From a virus: DNA of 64,000 bases. The stretch lies in IMG/VR virus record IMGVR_UViG_3300044647_001578, positions 1 through 64,000 of that record, one strand, 5' to 3'. Position numbers and translations under genes: made by a program. The notes below the pieces were generated by a model. That model did not search any database and had not been told where the DNA came from. It was given only the letters and a program-made list of their open reading frames with translations. Of the stretch, positions 28,251 to 37,575 are shown piece by piece (the stretch's first letter is position 1; each line of letters opens with the position of its first letter).

Positions 28251-28515
28251 CTACAATGTCTTTCAAAAGCTTTCTTGATTTTAAATTTGTTTCTTTTACG
28301 CAAGAAGAACATATGTCCTCAGAGTTATACCTGCTAAGCTGAGCCTTGCATTTTTTGCAGAGCCTTACTGCACCCTTTTTAATTGCTTTTTTCTCATAAT
28401 ACTTTTGCATAATTCTTTTGTTTGTTGCAACCCTGCAGCACTCGTCAGAACAATACTTCTGGTTGTGTGTCTTGGAGTCAAAGTCTTTAGCGCATTCTGT
28501 ATTGGCACAAATCAT
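28237..28515 (-). CDS. Double zinc-finger protein
   Basis: 92 basic residues. First finger CANTEC...YCSDEC (a CGNR/HNH-like treble-clef pattern), second finger CKKC...CSSC. It is likely DNA- or RNA-binding. Overlaps of 3-14 bases join it to the nuclease and resolvase genes, so it may be a partner of them. Confidence 0.65.
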   Translation of the reverse strand: MICANTECAKDFDSKTHNQKYCSDECCRVATNKRIMQKYYEKKAIKKGAVRLCKKCKAQLSRYNSEDICSSCVKETNLKSRKLLKDIVDEIS

Positions 28516-29303
28516 ATTTTTGGAACCTTATAAAGATCTATTTCAACAGTACCGATTGGACCTGATTTGTCATAACAGGCCTTCTTGACTGGACAATATG
28601 TGCAAGGCATCTTAGACTTGGTTGATCCTTCTGGTCTTACTGGTAGGTCTCCATTTTGAAAGTTATCCCAGACCTGCCCCATCCAAGCAAATGCTTCTTC
28701 AATAATCGCTTTATTCTTTTCATTCATTGAAATTGGAATAATCAATATCTCTTGAGTGTTCTTGTTTTCATACAGGAAAAATCCCTCTTTGGCATTTTTT
28801 AATTTCATATAGGTTAATAGCTGAAGCATATGGTTTGCTGATGACTTCATCTCTGATTGTCTTGTATCCCAAACTTCTTGCTTTGCCGTTTTGATTTCAC
28901 CAATTACAGTCTCGCCATCATACTCCATAATTAAATCTATAAAGCCTCTAATTGGAGGATACTCATTAATAATTTCTTCTTCTTCTGCTCTCCATTCTGG
29001 CATAGTGGCAATAAGTTTTTGAAGTCTTTCGTGGGCTTGAGTTCCCTGTGCCATATTTGCAACTGCAACGGCATCATTATCATCAATAAATACTGCACCA
29101 GAAAATGCCATGTACCAATATCTGGGACACGTTCCATGTCCATAACCAAGTGAGCTTGGGCTAAATGACTTCTTTGTCATCTGTCCGTCTGCTCTCTTGG
29201 TATTGCGATATGACTCGTCAAGTAATGAGGCAAACTTTTCTGGATCAAAGAACTTTCCAGTATGCTTTTTAAACTTAAGATTCTTTACAATATCTCTGGC
29301 CAT
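28512..29303 (-). CDS. Cas4/RecB-like PD-(D/E)XK exonuclease
   Basis: 263 residues. An early Cys (GTCPRYWYM), the nuclease core RGFIDLIMEYDGETVIGEIKT (Asp...Glu-x-Lys; split here as RGFIDLIMEY and VIGEIKTA), and a C-terminal PCTYCPVKKACY. This is the four-Cys [4Fe-4S] layout of Cas4-type 5'-3' exonucleases. No CRISPR locus is present, so it works in recombination or host-DNA breakdown. Confidence 0.85.
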   Translation of the reverse strand: MARDIVKNLKFKKHTGKFFDPEKFASLLDESYRNTKRADGQMTKKSFSPSSLGYGHGTCPRYWYMAFSGAVFIDDNDAVAVANMAQGTQAHERLQKLIATMPEWRAEEEEIINEYPPIRGFIDLIMEYDGETVIGEIKTAKQEVWDTRQSEMKSSANHMLQLLTYMKLKNAKEGFFLYENKNTQEILIIPISMNEKNKAIIEEAFAWMGQVWDNFQNGDLPVRPEGSTKSKMPCTYCPVKKACYDKSGPIGTVEIDLYKVPKI

Positions 29304-29642
29304 TTATGAGTTGTACCTAACGACATACTTAAGTGCATCTACAAGTTTGTCTATGGACTCCTTTACTGAATAGTAAACGTTCTTCTTGTTGTTATTTACA
29401 GTTCCCGCTTTATCTTTAGCGATAGTTGAATACACAGAAGACATTACGGCAAACTTGGTGGACATTGCTTGAAGTTCCATAATAAGCACAGGAGCTTTTG
29501 CTGATGGGACATCTGGTGTCATCAATAGCTTTACAACAATAGCCAATGCTTTGTCTAAGTGCTCATCCTGCATATACTCATGCAGGTCGTTGAACTCTGT
29601 TATATCACTAATTAATTGAAGTGTGTTTTTATCTTCCGCCAT
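29304..29642 (-). CDS. Hypothetical helical protein
   Basis: 112 residues from MAEDKNTLQLISDITEF. All-helical, no known motif. I chose ATG 29642, which has AAGAGG upstream. It overlaps the small membrane gene before it and lies in the replication/recombination operon. I recall similar actinophage proteins without function. Confidence 0.65.
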   Translation of the reverse strand: MAEDKNTLQLISDITEFNDLHEYMQDEHLDKALAIVVKLLMTPDVPSAKAPVLIMELQAMSTKFAVMSSVYSTIAKDKAGTVNNNKKNVYYSVKESIDKLVDALKYVVRYNS

Positions 29643-29733
29643 TTTTAATCCTCTTGTCCCACTTGTCAATGAATAGTCCGACTGGATACCCAATAATAAA
29701 TCCTACCATTAATCCAAATAAAAACATAGTCAT
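29629..29733 (-). CDS. 34-residue single-span membrane peptide
   Basis: MTMFLFGLMVGFIIGYPVGL, then IDKWDKRIKNGGR: one TM helix and a positive cytoplasmic tail. ATGA overlap before it and a 14-base overlap after it. Unknown. Confidence 0.5.
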   Translation of the reverse strand: MTMFLFGLMVGFIIGYPVGLFIDKWDKRIKNGGR

Positions 29734-30434
29734 TTTAAATTGCCCTCAAACTCAGTTACGTTCATCTTTAGATTGTCAACCTCATGTTTCCCTATCTTGT
29801 TTCCCTTATGATCTATTGCTTTTTTGTACATCTTTAGCCTTGGCTTATCTGCTGACACTGCTCTTTGAATTTCATCTAAGTAGTCTTGAGTGTCTTGAAT
29901 TCTTTTATCTGAGGGGTAGACCTCATTCAAAACATTAATGTTAGAGTCTTGAAATTGTGCAATTGATACTGGTAGTATGCATGCTACATCTGTTCCAGCC
30001 TTTACAAAATATTCTTTGTTTGCTTCGTGAAGCTTCCATACAATTGGAAATGATCCTGTAAATATAGATGATGATAAAACAGTTGTTATAACTTCAGCAC
30101 CTTCAATGAATTGATTTGGTACTGGCATAGTAAGTATGCTTACATCTGGGTCTGTTCTAAATATTAAATTAGTGTTGAAACTTACGGTTCCCTCTCCTCT
30201 GCCAGACCATACATGTTCACTTCCAAGTATCGCTTTCGCTGGGTTCTTTCTATCTCCGTCCCAGACAAATGAAATATCTTGGTCAAAATAAATTCCATAC
30301 CCAAGAGAGTTTGCTGCCATTATTGGAGTACAGTTATATGTAACGGAGTGCATCCAGTCTCTCTTTGGGGGCAACTGTCTTATTTTTGCTGATAGGTCCC
30401 TGTGGTTGTCTCTGTATGCATTAATCGTGTACAT
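29730..30434 (-). CDS. DUF6065-like protein
   Basis: 234 residues. It starts MYTINAYRDNHRDLSAKIRQ and includes ANSLGYGIYFDQDISFVWDG and the beta-rich SGRGEGTVSFNTNLIFRTD. This resembles the DUF6065 family found in phages, a single beta-sandwich domain of unknown function. It overlaps genes on both sides. Confidence 0.65.
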   Translation of the reverse strand: MYTINAYRDNHRDLSAKIRQLPPKRDWMHSVTYNCTPIMAANSLGYGIYFDQDISFVWDGDRKNPAKAILGSEHVWSGRGEGTVSFNTNLIFRTDPDVSILTMPVPNQFIEGAEVITTVLSSSIFTGSFPIVWKLHEANKEYFVKAGTDVACILPVSIAQFQDSNINVLNEVYPSDKRIQDTQDYLDEIQRAVSADKPRLKMYKKAIDHKGNKIGKHEVDNLKMNVTEFEGNLK

Positions 30435-30735
30435 TGTTTGTCTCCCAACATTCTATTAGTTGCTCTAGCATTGCCCACTCTATTACTGCAAGCCTTGTCT
30501 TTGATCCGTCTGAGCCAAGCACTAGCTTTAGTACTGGGCTTTTGTCCCTACTCACCTTAAATGTGTCAGTACATATCTTTGACCACATTGATTTAGATAT
30601 AGATATAGACTTTGAGTATTCTTTATAATCTACAACAAAATTATGCCAGACGGCATCTCCTTTTTGATAATCTCCACGACCTGAATTCTTTTGGCCTTTG
30701 GCGCCATCCCTTTTTATTTCTGATCGCTCTGACAT
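30421..30735 (-). CDS. Hypothetical protein
   Basis: 104 residues. The N-terminal 25 are basic and disordered, followed by a compact region (SKSMWSKICTDTFKV, then SKTRLAVIEWAMLEQLIECW). No family is recognised. It overlaps oxygenase F before it and the DUF6065 gene after it. Confidence 0.6.
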   Translation of the reverse strand: MSERSEIKRDGAKGQKNSGRGDYQKGDAVWHNFVVDYKEYSKSISISKSMWSKICTDTFKVSRDKSPVLKLVLGSDGSKTRLAVIEWAMLEQLIECWETNNVHD

Positions 30736-31559
30736 TAATTCCCACTCTCAACTGCAATTTCATCAGTAGATATCCTTATCAGCTGCATATCTTTATCGAC
30801 ATACTCTGATTCAGTCATTATGCCATCAGACTCTACAGTATATTTGCTTTCCCACACTATATTTTTATCTGAAACATAATCTAAAAATGTTCTTGCAAAA
30901 TATCGATTGGCATTAAAGTATTGTTTTACTCCATGATAAAACGGCTCAGTTGATGGCATTATTACTGCATCACCTGGCATTGGCTTATACTTATAGCTTT
31001 TTTTAGAAATATCATCATAGACACAAATTTCTCCACCGTCATAACTATTATTTAAATAAAAGTTTATTGTTGCTACGTGCCTTCTAAATTTAATTTCGTT
31101 TGGTATCGGAAGCTCATCAATATGATAGGCCATCATAAGCTTATCTGGTGGTCCATTGAACTTCTTTTCTTTTTCATACTCATATTTAAAGTAATCCACA
31201 TGTATGGACTTCTCAATAGAGTTTAGCTTGTCCCAATTTAATATGAAGTCTGGCCAAGTTCCAGACTCTTTAAATTCTTTAAAGTAATCTTTATTTATAA
31301 ATTCAGTTATATCATAAATTTCTTTTAAATACTTTTTTTCTTTAATTGCGATATCAGTGCCTGAGTCTAAACTGAGGCCACTATCAAATAGCATCCCTCT
31401 TCTTTGGCCCTGCTCATACCAATCCCTCCAGGGATCAAGAATAGAATCTACGTTGTCTTCTTCCAACAGATCAATTAGCTCTTGGCTATATTTAAATATG
31501 TTTTTGTACACAACTATTTGAGGAGCAATTATTATCTTTTCTATATTTTCGTATGACAT
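30735..31559 (-). CDS. 2OG-Fe(II) oxygenase (F), long form
   Basis: 274 residues from MSYENIEKI, the longest of the six. H146-x-D148 (AYHIDELP), H209 (PFYHGVKQ), R219, with YDGGEICVYDD. It has an extra N-terminal helical part of about 90 residues and a C-terminal tail, so it may recognise a protein partner. The start at 31559 has GGTTGGG upstream; ATG 31586 lies inside the previous gene. Located between recA and DUF6065. Confidence 0.85.
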   Translation of the reverse strand: MSYENIEKIIIAPQIVVYKNIFKYSQELIDLLEEDNVDSILDPWRDWYEQGQRRGMLFDSGLSLDSGTDIAIKEKKYLKEIYDITEFINKDYFKEFKESGTWPDFILNWDKLNSIEKSIHVDYFKYEYEKEKKFNGPPDKLMMAYHIDELPIPNEIKFRRHVATINFYLNNSYDGGEICVYDDISKKSYKYKPMPGDAVIMPSTEPFYHGVKQYFNANRYFARTFLDYVSDKNIVWESKYTVESDGIMTESEYVDKDMQLIRISTDEIAVESGN

Positions 31560-31560
31560 T

Positions 31561-31752
31561 TTATCCCAACCTATGTACTGACTCATGTCCTTGTGAACAA
31601 GTCCATTTCATTATTAAATTTACAGGATCCCACAACCCGCCATCTACATCAATATCACATTTAGAGCATGGCTTAATTCCTTGAAGAGTTTCAAATGTAG
31701 AGTTGATTTCTTCTGGCTCATCTTTCTTTAAAAATTCATTAAGATTTGGCAT
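31561..31752 (-). CDS. Zinc-ribbon protein after RecA
   Basis: 63 residues, MPNLNEFLKKDEPEEINSTF, then CSKC and C-x3-H (TCSQGHES). The ATG at 31752 overlaps the end of recA. It may be a RecA or recombination accessory (position only). Confidence 0.6.
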   Translation of the reverse strand: MPNLNEFLKKDEPEEINSTFETLQGIKPCSKCDIDVDGGLWDPVNLIMKWTCSQGHESVHRLG

Positions 31753-32743
31753 CAATGTCCTTGATTAACTTATCAACAACATCTGGGTTGTCTCTTAAAT
31801 AGTTAACTGCCTTTGCACGTCCTTGAAGTCTTTCTCCATTAACTGTGTACCAAGCTCCGCCCTTTTCGATTGCTCCAACCATCTCAGCAACATCTAAAGT
31901 TTCTCCAACTAAATCTACTCCAAGCGATTCTCCTTGATAGTAGAAGTCGTATTGTCCAGATAGGTTAGGGGGGCCGAGTTTGTTGTAATCAATAATCCAA
32001 TTGACTGGTCTGCCAACTCTTTGTTCAATAATCTTGTCACCAACTTTAACACCAGCTTTGATAGCATTAGCTTCAGCCTCAGAAGACCAAAGCTTAATGA
32101 CGGTGGAAGAGAAGAACTTGACTGCCATTCCTCCTGTCGGTATGTGGGAGGCATGCATAGATCCAAACTGATTTCTCTGTTGTGAGATGAGTACCAATAA
32201 TGTGTTCTTGTTTGCATAGTTTAACATCTTGACTGCGTGAGTCATATCCTTTGCTTCAGCGCCGATTTGCTTTGTGTCTTGCAAATCTTTCATTTCATTT
32301 CCATCTTTTTCAAAATAAATAGCTGGTAGTAATGCTGATATAGAATCAACTACAATAATATCAACACCTGCATCCATTAGCTTGGTAGCAACATCGACCA
32401 TATCATTAACTGTTTTAGCTGGTGAGTAGATAAGGGAAGACGAATCTACTCCAAGCATCTCTGCCCAAGCCTGATCGTAGGATGCTTCAGCATCAATCCA
32501 TGCACAAGTCTTACCTTCTTTTTGTGCAATCGCAATCATCTGTAAACAGAATGAAGATTTTCCCGCTGACTTATTGCCCCAAACAAGAACCTGTCTTCCG
32601 TAGCCAAGCCCACCTTTTAAGGCCATGTTAAGGCCAATGCTTGGCGTCTTTTGCTTTTCTACTTTTACGTCTTGTGCTGCTTTAACTCTTGCTCTTGTTT
32701 TTGGATCTAGTGCTGCTAGGATATCGTCTATCGCTATAGTCAT
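31739..32743 (-). CDS. recA: RecA recombinase
   Basis: 334 residues. Walker A GNKSAGKSS at 56-64, Walker B IIVVDSISALLP, and the LVLISQQRNQFG loop L1/L2 region. The N-terminal helix is short and the C-terminal domain is reduced, typical for phage RecA. It drives strand exchange in phage recombination. Extended -10 TGATATAAT and a short leader with AGAGAA precede the ATG. Confidence 0.93.
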   Translation of the reverse strand: MTIAIDDILAALDPKTRARVKAAQDVKVEKQKTPSIGLNMALKGGLGYGRQVLVWGNKSAGKSSFCLQMIAIAQKEGKTCAWIDAEASYDQAWAEMLGVDSSSLIYSPAKTVNDMVDVATKLMDAGVDIIVVDSISALLPAIYFEKDGNEMKDLQDTKQIGAEAKDMTHAVKMLNYANKNTLLVLISQQRNQFGSMHASHIPTGGMAVKFFSSTVIKLWSSEAEANAIKAGVKVGDKIIEQRVGRPVNWIIDYNKLGPPNLSGQYDFYYQGESLGVDLVGETLDVAEMVGAIEKGGAWYTVNGERLQGRAKAVNYLRDNPDVVDKLIKDIDAKS

Positions 32744-32773
32744 TTATTCTCTTTCTTTTATACAATTATATCA

Positions 32774-33112
32774 TTAAAATAAATTGCCGTGAAGCTTTGG
32801 CCTTTCTTTATTAATTTCCATTTTTTTAAATAAAACTTCATCTAAACTATGTTCTACAAAACCACCGTTACGCATTGATGCGTATAGGTCAAGAGTTCTA
32901 ATTAAGATGTCAACCATCTCTTCTACGATTTCTTCAGACCCTTTATTCTTTCTTATAGCTTCAAGAACTTCAGTTACCTCAGAGTGTATTAAAGCCAACT
33001 TGTTTCCAAATACGTCAAAGTTTTTTGGCTTATCCCAAAACCCCTTTTCAATTGCAGTCTCGTGCAATAATGCTGCAAGTACGTCTAGCCCATAGTCTGT
33101 GACTAGTACCAT
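32774..33112 (-). CDS. MazG-like nucleotide pyrophosphohydrolase
   Basis: 112 residues from MVLVTDYGL. The helical MazG core is ALIHSEVTEVLEAIRK with EEIVEEMVDILIRTLDL, giving the E-x-x-E and E-x-x-D metal sites. Phage MazG may lower (p)ppGpp or clean nucleotide pools. The ATG at 33112 has GGTGAG just upstream; the longer frame to 33166 overlaps the previous gene. Confidence 0.82.
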   Translation of the reverse strand: MVLVTDYGLDVLAALLHETAIEKGFWDKPKNFDVFGNKLALIHSEVTEVLEAIRKNKGSEEIVEEMVDILIRTLDLYASMRNGGFVEHSLDEVLFKKMEINKERPKLHGNLF

Positions 33113-33119
33113 CTCACCT

Positions 33120-33371
33120 TTACTCGAAGTCTGTAATGAGCTGGTCGTTATTGAACCCTGATTCATTTTTTCCTTTTAGCGTAAATGTAAATGTCTGATC
33201 ATCTGAATTGTAATCAACCTTAAGCTCTTGGTCATCTGTTGCAGCATTCATAAATAAATCTGTGGACACTGTGATTGTGCCAAGCGTCTCTAGTGCCGCA
33301 ATTAAAATCTTTGGTACGCTAAGGGCACCAAATATATCCTCTGCTGTGCTCACTTTAATGTCTTCTGTCAT
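33120..33371 (-). CDS. Hypothetical protein
   Basis: 83 acidic residues with an alternating beta-strand end (QTFTFTLKGKNESG). No motif. It overlaps the polymerase stop by four bases, so it may be a polymerase accessory, but there is no evidence beyond position. Confidence 0.55.
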   Translation of the reverse strand: MTEDIKVSTAEDIFGALSVPKILIAALETLGTITVSTDLFMNAATDDQELKVDYNSDDQTFTFTLKGKNESGFNNDQLITDFE

Positions 33372-36300
33372 CTTATCTCCTTGATATTTAGCGTTCCGTC
33401 ATCTAGTTTAGCTAACGTCACCTTGCATTTCATTCCTTCTCGCATTTTTGCTAAAGTCATTTTATACATTGCTGGGAAAGCAATTGCTCTTGTTAACTTT
33501 TTGTCTCTATCTGACAACACAATGTGGCTCATTTGCTTTCCAGCCTTTGTTGTATAAGGTGTAAAGTTTACCACAATGTACTCGTCTTCTTCAAGATCGT
33601 AGCTCTTTCTATATAAATAGTCTACAAATAAATCATTGGAGTCTGGATTAATATCTGATACCTTAATGTATCTGGATATTCTATTATCTCCGACCAAAAC
33701 AAAGTACATCTGACCAGTTTCAATTTGAGTTTGCTCGGTATGGAATAATCCAACGGACCCAGTTTCATCTACAAGCTCTACTCTTGCCCACCCATTTCCA
33801 CGCTTGATTGACTTCACCATTCCAAACATTACAAATGAACCAAGGTCATCAAACTCTTCAATTGGTCTTGCCTGAGCTTTAATCCTTGGAGGGATTCCTT
33901 CAAGATTAAATGTTGGAATACCTAAGTATTCGTAGTAATTGTCTTTTTCATTTCCTTGCCTTTTGTTATCAGTAAACGCAGCACCGCCGATGGAGTTAAG
34001 AGCAGCAATAGCACGGCTATTAATGCCAGAACCCTTTTTCGATGCCTTATCAATAAAGTCAGCATAGTCACTGAACGGTCTTCTTTCTATTATTTTGTTT
34101 GCAATGCTGTCTGAAATAAACTTTACTTCAGCCAATCCAAATCTAATTGCATTATCTTGTAAAGAAAAGTAAACCTGGGACTCATTGATATGAGGTAGCA
34201 GTACCTTTAGCCCAAGTCTTTTTGACTCAATTAAATATTCTGTTCTTGCGTCTTTGTCATTTTCATTTTTAAGAATTGAAAACATGAACTCAAGTGGGTA
34301 ATAAAACTTAAGCCAAGCAGTATAATAACTAAGCATAGAGTAAGCAACAGCATGGGAGCGGTTAAAAGAATAACCAGCATGCGCTTCAAAATCATGCCAT
34401 AGCGCTTCGGCTTTTTTCTTAGTAATGTGTTCTGAAGCCCCAGCAATAAACTTATCCTTGAATTGGTCAAATTCTTTTGCATCTTTTTTCTTTCCAATAA
34501 TCTTGCGGACCTTATCAGCCTCTGCCCAAGTCATGCCGCCCAAGTGTACGCATGCCTGCATAACTTGCTCTTGATATATGATAACACCATATGTGTTCTC
34601 GGTAAAAGGCTTCATGATTGTGTGCATATAGTCCACAGCTTCATTGCCATTCTTTCGGCTAATGTACGCTGCACCTACTGTATTCATCGCACCAGGACGA
34701 ACAAGTGCATTAGAAGCAGCAAGATCTTCAAACTTGTCTATACCCATTTTAATCAAAAGGTTTGTGTATGGAGTTGCTTCTGCTTGGAATACACCCTTTG
34801 TATACCCGTCGTTTAGCATCTTGTAAACATTGGCGTCATCCATAGTCATTTCGGAAAGATTGATTGTCTTGCCATGCCTATCTTTAATTGACTTTAATGT
34901 ATCAGAGATCACAGATAAAGTCTTAAGACCTAGTGCATCTAGCTTAATAAGACCTATATCTGCAACCGTATCCATATCGTATGCGACGACTGGAATTCTT
35001 CCTGATACTTTATCTTGAGAGTCTTCACGAGATTCAACTGGTGCAAACTTTCTTAAATCATCTTTTGCAACAACTACACCAGCAGCGTGTACGCCTACTG
35101 ATCTGATTCTTCCACGAAGTCTATCGGCAAGCCAAACAACTTCTGGGTAGCGCATTCTAAATTCTTTTGTATTTGGAGAATCTATAAAGTCTTCAAATGT
35201 ATCTACAGATTTTAGTGCACGATTAACTTCTTGAAGAGGAACCATAAATACACGAGCAGCATCTCTAACAACACCCTTATCTTTAAAATAAGTGTATGTA
35301 GAAATAGAAGCAACGTGCTTGAACCTTTTCTTTAAATAATCTTTAACTTCTTTTCTTCTGCGGTCTTCAAAGTCAGTATCAATATCTGGAAAGTCATTAC
35401 GCTCTTCATTAATAAATCTAAAGAACAGTAGGTCGTACTTAATTGGATCCACATCAGTAATTCCTAATGTATAACAAACTAAAGATCCAGCGGCAGAACC
35501 ACGCCCAGGCCCAACCATAATATTATTTTCTTTAGCCCAATTAATCATATCTCCAACAACAAGGAAGTACGAAGCAAAATTTTTCTTGGCAATAATCCCA
35601 AGCTCTTCGTTAAGCCTGTCCGTATAAATAGGGTCTGAAGCCTTCTGAAGCCTCTCTAAGCCCTTTTCAGCCAACTCTCTTAGTCTTTCATCAGCATCAG
35701 TTTTTGGGACTGGCAGGAGGTCTAGGCCCTGATAGAAGTCATAATCTCCAACCTTATCAGCAATTTCCATTGTATTGTCATAGATGTCTGTTCGATTAAT
35801 TCCAGCCTTATTAAAGTCTGCCTCTATTTCAGAACGGCTCTGAATAAATAAATTCATATCTTGAAATGAGATTCTTCGATCAGGATAAAGATAGTTAAAT
35901 CTATCTAACATGTCCTTCATATTTCTAGACATATCAAAATCCATATCCTTGTCAGCTTTTGGAGATGTAGAGAGAATAAGTAATGCTTCTTCTAGTATTC
36001 TATCTTCTTCTTTAGCAAAGTGAGCGTCTCCAGTTGCCACCGCCTTAATTTTAAGCTCGTCAGCAAGATCAAGAAGAGCAGCATTTATTTCTGGCGGATT
36101 ATGAGATTGAACCTCCACATAAAAATCTTCTTGAAAAGTTTGCTTAAAGTCTTTGAGTATAAGCCTTGCTTCTCCCAATTCGCCTTTTTCGATGCACTTA
36201 CTAATAAGACCATTAAGGCATCCGCTAAGGACAATAATACCTTCCGCATATTCTTTTAAAACCTCTCTGTCAATTCTAGGCTTATGATAAAAGCCTTCGT

Positions 36301-36637
36301 TCCAAGCAAGCTCTTGCAGAATATTTATATTCTCCAACCCCTTTTTATTTTTCGCTAGCAAAATAATATGGTTATAGGCCTGAATAGACTTATCCGTTTT
36401 AGAGGATCTATCAAACCTATCTGTTGGAGAAATGTACGCCTCAACACCAAGAATTGGCTTAATGCCAGTTTCCTTTGCGGCAATTTGCATATCTCTATGT
36501 GATGAGAGAGTACCATGGTCTGTAATTGCAATCGCAGTTTGCCCAGCATCTAACGCCGCTTGGCATAATTCTTTAGGTGAATTTAGTCCATCCATTAATG
36601 AATAGTATGAATGAACATGTAGGTGTGTAAAGCTCAT
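33368..36637 (-). CDS. dnaE: DNA polymerase III alpha subunit (DnaE type)
   Basis: 1,089 residues from MSFTHLHVHSYYSLMDGL. N-terminal PHP domain (HLHVHS, ITDHGTLSSH), Pol3 core with PGRGSAAGS and the catalytic FPDIDTDFED around residue 410-420, finger and helix-hairpin regions (HAAGVVV, RPGAMNT), and a C-terminal OB-fold (GMVKSIKRGNGWARVEL). It is close to bacterial DnaE in layout. It replaces the PolA or PolB used by most phages. No clamp or loader gene is seen, so the host clamp may be used. TAATG overlap with the gene before. Confidence 0.95.
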   Translation of the reverse strand: MSFTHLHVHSYYSLMDGLNSPKELCQAALDAGQTAIAITDHGTLSSHRDMQIAAKETGIKPILGVEAYISPTDRFDRSSKTDKSIQAYNHIILLAKNKKGLENINILQELAWNEGFYHKPRIDREVLKEYAEGIIVLSGCLNGLISKCIEKGELGEARLILKDFKQTFQEDFYVEVQSHNPPEINAALLDLADELKIKAVATGDAHFAKEEDRILEEALLILSTSPKADKDMDFDMSRNMKDMLDRFNYLYPDRRISFQDMNLFIQSRSEIEADFNKAGINRTDIYDNTMEIADKVGDYDFYQGLDLLPVPKTDADERLRELAEKGLERLQKASDPIYTDRLNEELGIIAKKNFASYFLVVGDMINWAKENNIMVGPGRGSAAGSLVCYTLGITDVDPIKYDLLFFRFINEERNDFPDIDTDFEDRRRKEVKDYLKKRFKHVASISTYTYFKDKGVVRDAARVFMVPLQEVNRALKSVDTFEDFIDSPNTKEFRMRYPEVVWLADRLRGRIRSVGVHAAGVVVAKDDLRKFAPVESREDSQDKVSGRIPVVAYDMDTVADIGLIKLDALGLKTLSVISDTLKSIKDRHGKTINLSEMTMDDANVYKMLNDGYTKGVFQAEATPYTNLLIKMGIDKFEDLAASNALVRPGAMNTVGAAYISRKNGNEAVDYMHTIMKPFTENTYGVIIYQEQVMQACVHLGGMTWAEADKVRKIIGKKKDAKEFDQFKDKFIAGASEHITKKKAEALWHDFEAHAGYSFNRSHAVAYSMLSYYTAWLKFYYPLEFMFSILKNENDKDARTEYLIESKRLGLKVLLPHINESQVYFSLQDNAIRFGLAEVKFISDSIANKIIERRPFSDYADFIDKASKKGSGINSRAIAALNSIGGAAFTDNKRQGNEKDNYYEYLGIPTFNLEGIPPRIKAQARPIEEFDDLGSFVMFGMVKSIKRGNGWARVELVDETGSVGLFHTEQTQIETGQMYFVLVGDNRISRYIKVSDINPDSNDLFVDYLYRKSYDLEEDEYIVVNFTPYTTKAGKQMSHIVLSDRDKKLTRAIAFPAMYKMTLAKMREGMKCKVTLAKLDDGTLNIKEIR

Positions 36638-36843
36638 TAATATCCGCCCATGCATTCATTTCTTGTATGATAAAGTCTTATCTTAGTCATAGTCTTTTTG
36701 TTTGGTGCGTAAAGCTCTTCTCCACAACATGCAGTTTTTAAATACCATTCTCTTGCAAAGAAGTCGTAAAGCATTCCTTTGTAATCCTTATACTTGTGCG
36801 CCACAAAAGTATCAAAAGGATCTGGTATCTCGTATGTGTTCAT
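36637..36843 (-). CDS. Hypothetical protein heading the polymerase operon
   Basis: 68 residues, MNTYEIPDPFDTFVAHKYKD, then a CCGEELYAPN patch and NECMGGY. Function unknown. Leaderless: -10 TAGAAT (36850-36855) six bases from the ATG, directly after a strong terminator. It therefore starts the transcript carrying dnaE, mazG and possibly recA. Confidence 0.65.
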   Translation of the reverse strand: MNTYEIPDPFDTFVAHKYKDYKGMLYDFFAREWYLKTACCGEELYAPNKKTMTKIRLYHTRNECMGGY

Positions 36844-36849
36844 ATAAGC

Positions 36850-36855
36850 ATTCTA
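36850..36855 (-). promoter_or_regulatory. Leaderless promoter of the polymerase operon
   Basis: TAGAAT with six bases to the ATG at 36843. Confidence 0.65.
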
Positions 36856-36865
36856 CTAAATAACT

Positions 36866-36891
36866 CAGGGGCAGTCAATAGACTGCCCCTG
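36866..36891 (-). terminator. Strong intrinsic terminator after the ssDNA-binding gene
   Basis: CAGGGGCAGTC (36866-36876), 4-nt loop, GACTGCCCCTG (36881-36891): a perfect 11-bp stem between the ssDNA-binding gene and the polymerase operon. Confidence 0.85.
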
Positions 36892-36903
36892 GTATTTAAT
36901 TAT

Positions 36904-37575
36904 TTACCAGTCTAAGTTGCTACTTGTGGCTGAAGGCTCATCTGAATGAGTACTTTCACCAGCAAAGAAAGCTTCCTGTTCTGTGTAAGGCATGTCACGA
37001 ACTGCTGCTGTTTCAAGCTCAAACAGTTCTAGCGACGAAGCATCGAATGGCGCCTCATCTTTTGCTAAAGGAATGATTGTGTAACTTGTGTCTGTCTTTG
37101 TTCCAGAACGCTTAACACGCCACATCAGATTAGTGATGCTTCCCATTTCGCCAGCATATTCAATTAGTGTTGGAGTAATTGTTTTACCGCTTGACCCCTG
37201 AGAAAGAATAGCCACATATGGATCTTCCTTGCCATCGTCAACAAGAACATTAATGTAAAGTCGTGAACGACCCTTCCATCCCGCCTTGTAATCTTTACGG
37301 TGTTGTTCACATCCGTAGCACTTGCCTTGGTCTTCCATTGTGCAAAGACCCTTACGGCGATAATCTTTTGGATTTGTGTGCTCTACAGCAATAAATCCAA
37401 GACCAGCCTTTTCGTTGTATGTTGGTGAGTCTGGATCTAGTTCCTGCAAGAAACGAATCTTTACGCTTTCTGCATCCTCTAGCTTTACCCAGCGACCCTT
37501 TGTGCCTTCGCCACCACTTGATTGTGGTTTGTCCATAACTTTATTAAGATCTTTTAGACCTTTTACTATTCCCAT
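36904..37575 (-). CDS. Single-stranded DNA-binding protein (gp32-like)
   Basis: 223 residues. OB-fold-like core with an internal zinc-type site (CTMEDQGKCYGCEQH, about 78-92) as in T4 gp32, and an acidic C-terminal tail ending SNLDW that would contact replication partners. It covers ssDNA at the fork. It has its own leader with GGGAGAAA and is closed by a strong terminator, so it is probably highly expressed. Confidence 0.8.
   Translation of the reverse strand: MGIVKGLKDLNKVMDKPQSSGGEGTKGRWVKLEDAESVKIRFLQELDPDSPTYNEKAGLGFIAVEHTNPKDYRRKGLCTMEDQGKCYGCEQHRKDYKAGWKGRSRLYINVLVDDGKEDPYVAILSQGSSGKTITPTLIEYAGEMGSITNLMWRVKRSGTKTDTSYTIIPLAKDEAPFDASSLELFELETAAVRDMPYTEQEAFFAGESTHSDEPSATSSNLDW

Noticed and set aside
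28512-29303. CRISPR-linked Cas4
   Set aside because: No repeats or other cas genes are present; the neighbours are recombination genes, and Cas4-like nucleases are common in phages.
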